From Tubulanus polymorphus (lineage: Eukaryota > Nemertea > Palaeonemertea > Tubulaniformes > Tubulanidae), in contig NC_134027.1 in assembly GCF_964204645.1 (NCBI RefSeq), positions 24,354,485 through 24,418,484 on the forward strand: a stretch of DNA of 64,000 nucleotides, given 5' to 3'. Of this stretch, positions 55,801-64,000 are shown in pieces. Position numbers and translations under genes: made by a program. The first letter of the stretch is position 1; every line of letters starts with the position of its first letter. The notes under the pieces are model-generated. The model was not told the DNA's origin. It did not search any database and saw only the letters and a list, made by a program, of their open reading frames with translations.

Positions 55801-58800
55801 TAGGAAATGAGGTTCTTTCATCAACGAAGCCTAGTTTCACAGTTTCGAGTTAACAGTCAACTCTAGAGTTAAAACCAGTTTATTGTCATTGTTTCAATTC
55901 AAGGGTCAAATTTGACTCCGAACTGTGGAACTGGGTCTTGGTTTTTTCAGTCCCGATATCATGAAAATCAAATGGCTAGTTTTTATTCCTCTTTTGCTTG
56001 GATCCCTTCATGAAGTACACACACATGCAAAATCTTCAATACCGGGTAATTAGAATTTTGTACATAAAAATGGCCAATTTCTCACCCTCCCCCATAGACG
56101 TGTACGTACATTGAACTAATCCAAATTTCAGTCATCAAACTTCAAAAGACTTTTGCTGTTGGAAATTTTTTTTTGACATACCTTTCCGACGTTCGGGGTC
56201 CGACAGCTGCAAAGCGTAGATATCCAAAATGGTATTGAATCCGAATGCCTCGGCGCCCTGAAAAAACCAATCAAGTAAATAACCATTAGTATAACCAAAA
56301 TTCCCACGATATTTAAGAAATTAGTTTCAATGTGAAGATCATGTTCTAAAGTACCCCAGACCAATTTCAATTACAGCACTCTTCACAGGAATACATTTTT
56401 GCCCTGAAAGAAGCATTTAAAATAAAGCTGGAAGCCCAGTATTCGTTTTATCGATTCATCAAATACATTCGATAGGGTCAATCACTGGACTTTTTTTAAG
56501 AGATGCTACATAGTTTTTTGCCTTTGCGTTTGAAAGTTGCATAAAATACAAAATCCTTATTTCGTCTTTAAGTTCTCTTGGAATGGTGTTAAAATATTCA
56601 GCTAAAAGTCGCTCATTTTTTTTTCAATCGGATGCGCTATTATTTCTCTTTGCCGAGAAAAAGAGCAAATATAACGATATTTGTCTGTGTGAACTCGGCT
56701 ATACAAAAACTTGTCATCTTTTACTGTAATTATGGATTCATATTTTTGTGCAGTTCCACCAGCTCAATTGTGTGCATCATTTAGAGATAATTTGCCCAAA
56801 TTGTCGAGGTACCTCGCCTCCGTGTTTCAAAGGCCTAAGGCAATTCTAGAAACCACCTTTTTAAGCGGGATCATTTTCCGAATTTTCCAAACCCCTTCCC
56901 TCATGTACGCGAAATCCACCATTTTTTTGTATACTTTTAAGCATTACAGTACATAATCGCAATTGGCCCCATTCCTTAATGTGTAAGTAATAAATGAATG
57001 ACCAAAGAAAAGAAAATTCCCCGACTTTTCCCTGATTTCCAGGGTAAGTAGCAACTCTTAAATGTACCGAGTGCTCATCGCGCCATCTGGTGTTCGGGTT
57101 TCATATGAATACTCATATTACTCATATGAGCAATCTACGAGTTTACCGTGTTTGACTACTTACACCGACAAATGCAACGCGGACTTCCTCATTCGCCGTC
57201 GAACAGCACAGATTGACCGCTTCTTTGAACAGCGTGAAATTACTACGAGTTATGATCGCCAGTTGTCCCTCTCGATCGCCTTCGATGCCACCTGCGAAAA
57301 AATACACCGCGAATCGAATAAAATCTTCAGTCGAATCAACATCCTTAGATACAGTTTCACGGGTATTAGTAATCCATTTTCTAGAAATAAATGCGTCGAA
57401 CAGAGTGACCACTTTCTGCGAATTTACAAATTCCCCGAGTAAATCCAAGAATTTTCTTGCTTTAAAATGTTACAGTTTATTCATTTTCTTTTTATGAATC
57501 GCTTATTGATTAAGTAATGTGAGGTCAATAACTCATTCAAATACCCTGATTTTTTTTTTTGGTTTAATTCCAGAGTTTTCCCTGATTTTTCTGATTCCCG
57601 GAGTTTTCCAGGTCAGTGCCCGCCCTGTCCAAGCTCTCCGGTCAAATTCAATTCACATCTATCTGAAATACAGGACCTGCTTCAACGGCTCTGTTTCGAG
57701 AAAAACTCTTCAATCGGCTAAATGTCTTCGTTATTTGCGTTTATGTTAAGATCGATTAACAAATTTATCCTTTTTATGAAACACAGTTAGCCGGGTAATG
57801 TAGCGTACTTCACGATGTAAAATTCGATCCCAAAGACTTATAGATTTAATCGACTCACAGCTGCTACCGCTAGAAGTAGATTTTAACTCACAACTGTGAA
57901 ACCCGGCTCCGGTTACTAACCTGTTATACCACTCCCGACTAGATTCTTTCTCCTTTCTCCGTGTAAAGCGCTGAGGATGCAGTCGGCAACTTGAGCGATT
58001 TCCGGACCAAATCTGAATGACTGTAAAAACAGACAAATACCCTTATTGGAGTCTAGGCTTTGATTTGATTTCAGTTTAGGCCCATTTTGCTTCTATATAC
58101 CTAGAGCCGAGCCAACAACTTAAGACTAGTCTAAGCTCATTTTGGCTCTATAACCAATCTTACAACTTAAGACTAGTCTCAGCTCATTTTGGTTCTACGG
58201 CAAATCTAACAACTTGAGACCAGTCTAAGCTCATTTTGGTTCTATTATCAATTTAACAACTTAAGACTGGTATCAGCTCATTTTGGTTCTATAACCAATC
58301 TTACAACTTAAGACCAGTCTAAGCTTATTCTGGTTCTACAGCCGATCTAACAAGTTAAGACCAGTCTAAGCTCGTTTAAGGTTTATAGTAAGACAAGGGA
58401 TTTTCTTCCCACAGCTAATCCAATAAACATGATTTAAGGCCATTTTGTCAATTCTGGACCCAATTAAAGAAGCTGTTTTTCGTACGTACTTGAGTCAGAT
58501 AGAAAATTTTCGAAGCTTGCACTTGCTGCATCGAGTTGACCGCACCACGAAAAGCGTAGATTTGCTGACGAGGATCGCCCACCAGTATTTTACCTTGCGA
58601 CTGAGATAACAATACATCGGCTATAGCTAAAAATAAATAATATTGAACAACTTCATTAACCCCAGTATATGGAAGTGTATATAATTTGTGCGTTTTCTAT
58701 GGTACAGACAGCAGGCACTCAACACTATGTCACAAATGGGTCCTCTCCTCATCTAAGTATCATGCACTGCGCTGGAAGGTAGCACATGTTTCTCATACAC

Positions 58801-61800
58801 AAAATAAATTTCCTGTCACTGGGATTGGGTAAGAACAGACGAGACTACCCTGCTACCTGATACCTCTACCCTGGTACCCGATATCTCTACCCTCCTGGTA
58901 CCTGATATCTCTACCCCGGTACCTGATATCTCTACCCTCCTGGTACCTGATATCTCTACCCTCCTGGTACCTGATATCTCTACCCTCCTGGTACCTGATA
59001 TCTCTACTCCGGTACCTGATATCTCTACCCCGGTACCTGATATCTCTACCCTCCTGGTACCTGATATCTCTACCCTCCTGGTACCTGATATCTCTACTCC
59101 CGTACCTGATATCTCTACCCCGGTACCTGATATCTCTACCCTCCTGCTACCTGATATCTCTACCCTCCTGGTACCTGATATCTCTACCCTCCTGGTACCT
59201 GATATCTCTACCCTCCTGGTACCTGATATCTCTACCCTCCTGGTACCTGATATCTCTACCCTCCTGGTACCTGATATCTCGTATTGTAGTAGTTTTCAAT
59301 AAAAGGCGATTAATTTGATATCGAAAACAAACTAGGAATTATTCTTTGATTTTGAGACTTCTGAGAGTAAATGAGCGCTTAAAAAAAGAGTAGAAACTAC
59401 TCTCAAATTGAAGTCAGGTCCAGTTACAGGTAGGTATAATGACTACCCGGCGTCAGGTCGCTGGGGTCCCTTAAGAGGTACATACGTATACATGGGCCAG
59501 GATTTATAGACCGGTATTAACTTAAACCCAGGGGCTCACTCAATTGAAAATGAATTGGGGTGTTAAAATTACTCCCAGTCCCAGAAGTTTACCTGGTGTG
59601 AGGTCCTGAGCTTCATCGATCAATATACAATCGAAATTGTACAGTTTCGGACGCGACAACTGATAGACTTTCAAATAACCGTCGTGCGTGATTTTCATAT
59701 CGTCTCTAACGTCGATCATTCGCTTCCAGATCATTTCAGCGTCTTCTAAAACCATCTAAAAACAAAGCATCGCACACCGATATAAGACTTGCACTAGAAC
59801 TAGAAGATATGTTGCCCAGGAACTAGAAGATATGTAACGCTGGAATTGAGAGGGTTACAATCAGACCAAATTCCACAGTTACGAGTAAAAGAACTGACTC
59901 CAGAGTAAAATGATTGAAAATCAACTACATTAGAATATCGCCCTTATTTAGGGAACATTCTTTATAATATAATAATATAATATGTGTCTTATATAGCGCT
60001 AAATCCAGCCAGGCTGCTCAGAGCACTTTACATTTTTCGGTATTGTTACCCTGGCCAATTTTATACTCTAACATGTATCAGTCATCTATCCCTGGGGAGA
60101 AGTAACACCGAGCTGCTAACAAACGCTCAGGAGTCATCTATCAGGCCAGGCACCCATTTACTCCTGGGTGGAGAGAGGCAATGAGGATAAGTGTCTTGAG
60201 TTCTTTTCTTTTTGGATTTCATGTTATTTTTTAAATAAGGTTGCACAGTGTTTCTACAGGGTGGCCCCTGACTTTTCCCTGACGCGCGCATTGTTTTCCC
60301 TGACTTGATCTGCTAAGAATCCAATCAATTAACATAGTCAAATACATAAGAAATAGATGTAAACTGTTTGATTTCAAGCGCAATCGAAGTATTTGAACTA
60401 ATTTCCCGTGACTTATAGCTTTTTAACTAAATAATCCCTCAATATTCCCCGACTTTTTAAAGACAAAAACATTCCCTAACTTCTCTCTCTGATATCCAGG
60501 TGGCCACCCTGTTTTCAAACAAAGGCTAACCCCCTTTATTCATTAGACGAAGTTGAGAAGTATTTCGAAACGTTACCATTCGATGTTCGTGCGGGACCTC
60601 GACGAGCTGCGGTGAATTCTTATTCATATCGAGACGAGACAGCGGCACGTGAGCGGTCGTCAGATCGCGGTCAGCAGACGCGCAGAAATCGTTGATCGTC
60701 AGGATAACCAACTTCGCGCGTACGAACAGCGACATTCCTTTCTTTAACACGATACTCTCGGAGATTTCCTTCACTTTTAAGTTGCCGGTTAATTTCCTCG
60801 CATACCTACGAGAATTTGAAATTTCATTCAAAAGGTCAACTTGAATGGGAAGGCAGGGCCCAGACCCCCGAGACCACCCTCCGAATTAAAGCTTGTAAAA
60901 TGCCCATATGACATCATCAAAAGTGGACGCTAAATACCAATGCACTTAAGATACTTACATTCGTCCAAACTTGGCGTAAGCGAGGCTGTGACTGGTTTTC
61001 GAAGTAACATTTCCGGGAAAAATTTTAACCGCGTGGTCTGCCATCGATCTAGAAATTCGGTTGAAATAAGTTTTTCTAATGATTTCAGAGGATCACTAAA
61101 TCGTTCTTTTTCTTACTAAACGTGTAACTTGGGAGGATCACTAAAACATTTGTTTTTCTTAATCTACATTTTAGACTAAGTGTCGCGACAAACTGTAGCG
61201 ATGATGATCACAAATATAGTTTTGAGTACTAATTTTCGATCCAATTCATTAAAAGTCATTGTCAATGTAATGATCATCCCAACTATGATGACTTCAGCGC
61301 CACCAACAGTCGATTTCAGTTATCACGGTCAGGAGCGAGTTTTATACACGTAGGTAAAACCCCAGGGCCTCGTTTCACAGTTGTGAGTTAGAGTTAACTC
61401 TCAGTTAAAATTAGTTCATTTTATCGATGAGTTAACTCAACAGTCAAATTTAACTCAGAACTGTGGAACTGAATCTAGGAGTGAATTGCATAGTCAGGGC
61501 TTAGATTCAAGACCAGTGTTTAACCCTTTCCGTGCTGACTAATTAATACCCTATAGTGCTGGAGAAAATGAAAATTTGGGAAAATTCCACCCTAGTGTGT
61601 TGAATAATGGGAATAGCACTATAATGTGTCTACACCGCGGCGCAGTGTATCATTAGTTACTAATATTTCACTATGTTTGACAGGTGCTGCCATCTTTCGA
61701 GAGATAATTACTAATTACTAATTAAATCAATACACCGCAGCGCGGGGTGCTAGCAAAATCCATCACTGATTTATACACCGCACTGCGGTGTAGACCCACT

Positions 61801-64000
61801 GGAAGGGTTAAGCTCATTTCGGTTCTATGAGCAATGAGAATATGGTTAGAAGTTAACGCCAGTCTATAAGACCAGGGGCCGGTTCCATAGTGAGGGCTTA
61901 GACTTAAGACCAGTCTAAAACCAACTTAGTTCTATAGCCAATCCAACAACTTAAGACCAGTCTTAAGCTTTAAGACCACTTTTGGTCTTAAGTCTTGACT
62001 ATGGAACCGGGCCCAGATCCCGGTTACCTGTTGTATACGATAAGTAGAAAGCGTTGACTCGGTCGAACTTGCGTATATTTAACGAGAGTTGTCGTTTTTC
62101 CAGTTCCTAAAAATCATAAGTTACTCGTTAAGCCAGTGGTATATCAAACGGTCACATTGACATTCATCACCATCAATCGTTTACTCATTTACATCAGTTC
62201 TGCTCTTCTAAATTCGAATTGGATCGGTTAAAACGTACAACAATTCAACAAAACTTAACAGAATTCAACAGAACTGAATTCGTTCCACATTCCTACCTGC
62301 GAATGCGACTATTTTGATAGTTTCTCCCGCGTCGATGTTGTGATTTACGATTCTCATCTGCTCGTGAGTTAGACGTAGTCCTTTTTCCGATTGGCTAAAA
62401 TTCGATGAAAAATCTTTCGTTTTTGGGAAGGCTTCATTCATTGACCAATTTTATGTATCAACATACTACATAAGAAACCCTGCACAGTATACTGGGCCCA
62501 GTTCCGTAGATCTTGGTGCAAATGTGACTCTAAATTAGGTATTAAATATAGTCAAACTAAACCGTAAACGATGAATAAGGGTCCAATGCTGGTTCCATAG
62601 TCATTGCTTGGACTTAAGACCAGTCTACGACTATTCAGTTCATAGCCAATATCACAACTTAAGACCGGTCACAAGATTTAAGACCACCTATAGACTTAAG
62701 TCACAATTATGGGACTGATTTGGATTTAACCCTTTCAGTGCTGGCTAATTTAATACCCTATAGTGCTGAAGATAATTTGAAAATTCTGAAAAATTCCACC
62801 CTAGTGTGTTGAATAACGGGAATAGCACTATAGCGCGTCTATACCCTGGCGTGGTATATCGTTAGTTACTAATATTTCACTATGTTTGACAGGTGCTGCC
62901 ACCTCTGAAAAGAGATAATTAGTAATAACTAATAAAATCAATACACCGCAATGCGTTGTACTAGCAAAATCTATCACTGATTCGTACACCACACTGTGGT
63001 GTAGACACACTGAAACGGTTAAGACCAGTCCTAAGATCAAGACCAATCTTAGGATATAAGACCACTTTTTGACACCAGTGATGAATGCGGAACTGGGCCC
63101 TATGGCGCGGCACTGGACAAATCGCTTACACTCGATGACATGACTGAAGTAAAGGGGTTCCTATGGAGGAGTTAAGGTCCTTAACACCTCAATACCGGGG
63201 TAGGTACCCCTTAACTCCTTAGGGGTAGGGATATAAACTGACCTGTACTGCAGTATCGTCTGTTGACCTTTGTTACTAGAGAAAGCCGTCTGCAGCTGAT
63301 CGACCGACGAACGCGACGAATTCTCGTATAAATACAACGCGTAGTAAACTCTATAGTGAATACTGAAATGAAAGATTACCATTTCATTTAATATCGAATT
63401 TTTGAAGCCATTTTTTCCGAAACCAATTTTTCTTATGAATTCACACCTGACAACTGTCTCTAGATTGGGTCCAAAACTTTGTCTTTTATTTCTAATTCTT
63501 GACTAATAAATTTCATCTATAATATTTTAAATCTATGTATAAAGTAAAGTAGGTTTTAAACTAATTATCCATTCTCTTTGTTAGAGTGCGGCCTATCTAC
63601 TATGACTGAGATTGTTTTATTTCGGTCATCCTTCTAGACATTATATCAATAGAGGCAAATTTATCAAAACATACCCAAACGGTGCGGTATCTGACGAGTA
63701 AAGGCTACTCAATTATGAGAATCCTTTGTGGATAAATGAGTATTGGTTTTTGTTGCAACGAATATGGCCTGTCGGCCATTTTCTTTTCTCGCGTATACTC
63801 AGCGTTACCATGCTCTTGAGCATGGTAAAGCAAGTACAGTACTCAAAATTGAGTATACCTTTGGATAAAATGTGCCGAGTACATTCGTCAATAAACGCGC
63901 AGTTGGGGTACTCAAAACTTGAGTACGTTTCGATGACTACCCCTTTGGAAATACGACGAACCTGTTCCACACGCCGACATTTTTAATGCGTTTAAACATC
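52828..64000 (-). CDS. FBH1: F-box DNA helicase 1, C-terminal part (5' end outside window)
   Basis: FBH1 is a 3'-5' SF1A (UvrD-type) helicase and SCF subunit that restrains RAD51 during recombination. Minus-strand exons: 64000-63962 (cut), 63362-63243, 62394-62297, 62106-62028, 61048-60959, 60805-60577, 59755-59593, 58626-58490, 58020-57930, 57291-57164, 56257-56182, 55483-55295, 55115-55014, 54159-54053, 53967-53842, 52995-52828; all phases join. Helicase motifs in order: LTHEQMRIV (Q region), [13 protein letters not shown] (Walker A), [15 protein letters not shown] (Ia), [11 protein letters not shown] (Walker B), [16 protein letters not shown] (III), [12 protein letters not shown] (IV), [18 protein letters not shown] (V), [13 protein letters not shown] (VI). 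Every catalytic motif is intact. The acidic tail ending YVVVDLW is not conserved with human. The F-box lies 5' of the window. Confidence 0.94.
54620..54830 (-). repeat. ~120-bp tandem repeat in an FBH1 intron, shared with TAT
   Basis: Two copies containing ATTGAAAATGAACTACAA and ACATTTTATCAGCACACTTT, reverse-complement relatives of the TAT-intron array at 34055-34430. It ends against the dispersed block at 54823-54905 shared with 48177-48262. Confidence 0.8.
55829..55941. mobile_element. Palindromic CCAGTTCCACAGTT MITE in an FBH1 intron
   Basis: Left arm GCCTAGTTTCACAGTTTCGA, right arm GAACTGTGGAACTGGGTCTT, with GTTAAC-containing subterminal repeats. Confidence 0.7.
58090..58395. repeat. ~45-bp tandem expansion of the AAGACCAGTCT MITE core
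   Basis: Five to six copies of a unit containing CAACTTAAGACCAGTCTAAG and CTCATTTTGGTTCTATA, the internal part of the palindromic MITEs at 50513 and 61875. It lies in an FBH1 intron. Confidence 0.85.
58850..59282 (+). repeat. 21/24-bp minisatellite (GGTACCTGATATCTCTACCC)
   Basis: About eighteen copies alternating between a 24-bp form ending CCTCCT and a 21-bp form ending CC, in an FBH1 intron. Each unit carries a palindromic GGTACC and a GATATC. Confidence 0.95.
59980..60190. other. FBH1 intron sequence with a possible short dispersed element
   Basis: TATAGCGCTAAATCCAGCCAGGC-type sequence and a CCAGGCACCCATTTACTCCTG tract look like invertebrate dispersed-repeat sequence, but no second copy is in this window. 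Confidence 0.25.
60257..60511. mobile_element. hAT-like MITE, complete CAGGGTGGCC...GGCCACCCTG copy
   Basis: Begins CAGGGTGGCCCCTGAC and ends CCAGGTGGCCACCCTG. About 255 bp and non-coding. Its interior (ATTGTTTTCCCTGACTTGAT, AATCAATTAACATAGTCAAA) matches the degraded copies at 40895-41460. No clear 8-bp target duplication. FBH1 intron. Confidence 0.65.
61362..61479. mobile_element. Palindromic CCAGTTCCACAGTT MITE
   Basis: Starts CCAGGGCCTCGTTTCACAGT and ends CAGAACTGTGGAACTGAATC; AGTTAACTC and GAGTTAACTC occur inside both arms. FBH1 intron. Confidence 0.7.
61524..61807. mobile_element. piggyBac-like MITE nested in an AAGACCAGTCT MITE
   Basis: Ends CCCTTTCCGTGC and CCACTGGAAGGG, with TTAA on both sides (61520-61523 and 61808-61811). 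Internal palindromes include TACACCGCGGCGCAGTGTA and TACACCGCACTGCGGTGTA. The flanks GACCAGTG and GCTCATTTCGGTTCTAT belong to the other MITE family. Confidence 0.85.
61875..62014. mobile_element. Palindromic MITE, AAGACCAGTCT type (complete)
   Basis: Ends GGGGCCGGTTCCATAGTG and CTATGGAACCGGGCCC, about 140 bp, with AAGACCAGTCT repeated in both orientations. It ends only 14 bases before the FBH1 donor side at 62028. Confidence 0.8.
62584..63105. mobile_element. AAGACCAGTCT MITE copies split by a piggyBac-like MITE
   Basis: The left part (GCTGGTTCCATAGTCATTGC to CAATTATGGGACTG) and the right part (AAGACCAGTCCTAAGATC to GCGGAACTGGGCCC) surround the inner element at 62730-63018. Confidence 0.7.
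62730..63018. mobile_element. piggyBac-like MITE
   Basis: Ends CCCTTTCAGTGC and CACTGAAACGG, with TTAA at 62726-62729 and 63019-63022. The same interior order as 49135-49405, with decayed palindromes (TACACCACACTGTGGTGTA). Confidence 0.85.

Overview
The window is metazoan nuclear DNA. Every recognisable conserved gene is split by GT-AG introns, there are AATAAA signals, and the spacers are AT-rich and packed with miniature inverted-repeat elements (MITEs) and minisatellites. The gene content (glutathione synthetase, NAT8-like acetyltransferase, speriolin-like protein, a local expansion of divergent class A GPCRs, tyrosine aminotransferase, microsomal cytochrome b5, F-box DNA helicase 1) fits a non-vertebrate bilaterian. 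I would guess a marine spiralian such as a mollusc, annelid or brachiopod, but that is inference; no taxon-specific marker was found.

Layout. 1-3348 (+): 3' half of glutathione synthetase. Its first intron in the window is an almost pure 57-bp minisatellite, and two more of its introns hold other tandem arrays. 6164-6898 (+): a single-exon NAT8-like N-acetyltransferase. 7390-11428 (-): a four-exon speriolin-like gene with an RS/RD-repeat exon, tail-to-tail with the acetyltransferase. 12828-25960 (-): five intronless GPCR copies in tandem. Copies 2 and 3 are nearly identical 3.08-kb units, copy 4 is split by a 788-bp MITE with a perfect 8-bp target duplication, and copy 5 is older. Decayed pieces of the same unit flank the array on both sides (11760-12240 and 26440-27900). 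26003-33815: intergenic, with several foldback elements and a 39-bp minisatellite. 33816-43000 (-): tyrosine aminotransferase in twelve exons, the first a proposed 15-nt coding exon. 45081-50318 (+): cytochrome b5 in six exons, head-to-head with the aminotransferase. 52828-64000 (-): 3' part of F-box DNA helicase 1, sixteen exons in the window with all SF1A helicase motifs; its F-box and 5' end lie beyond the window.

The conserved genes are unrelated housekeeping genes and share no pathway. The dynamic part is the GPCR cluster. Comparing the copies shows that copies 2 and 3 join the N-terminal two thirds and 5' flank of copy 1 to the C-terminal third and 3' flank of copy 4, the signature of unequal crossing-over. 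The repeats form a few families: a piggyBac-like MITE with TTAA targets and internal palindromes, a palindromic CCAGTTCCACAGTT element whose arm seems to have seeded two 39-bp minisatellites, a palindromic element built on AAGACCAGTCT, hAT-like CAGGGTGGCC elements, and modules with a tRNA-like B box. I found no CRISPR array, rRNA, convincing tRNA or prokaryotic system.
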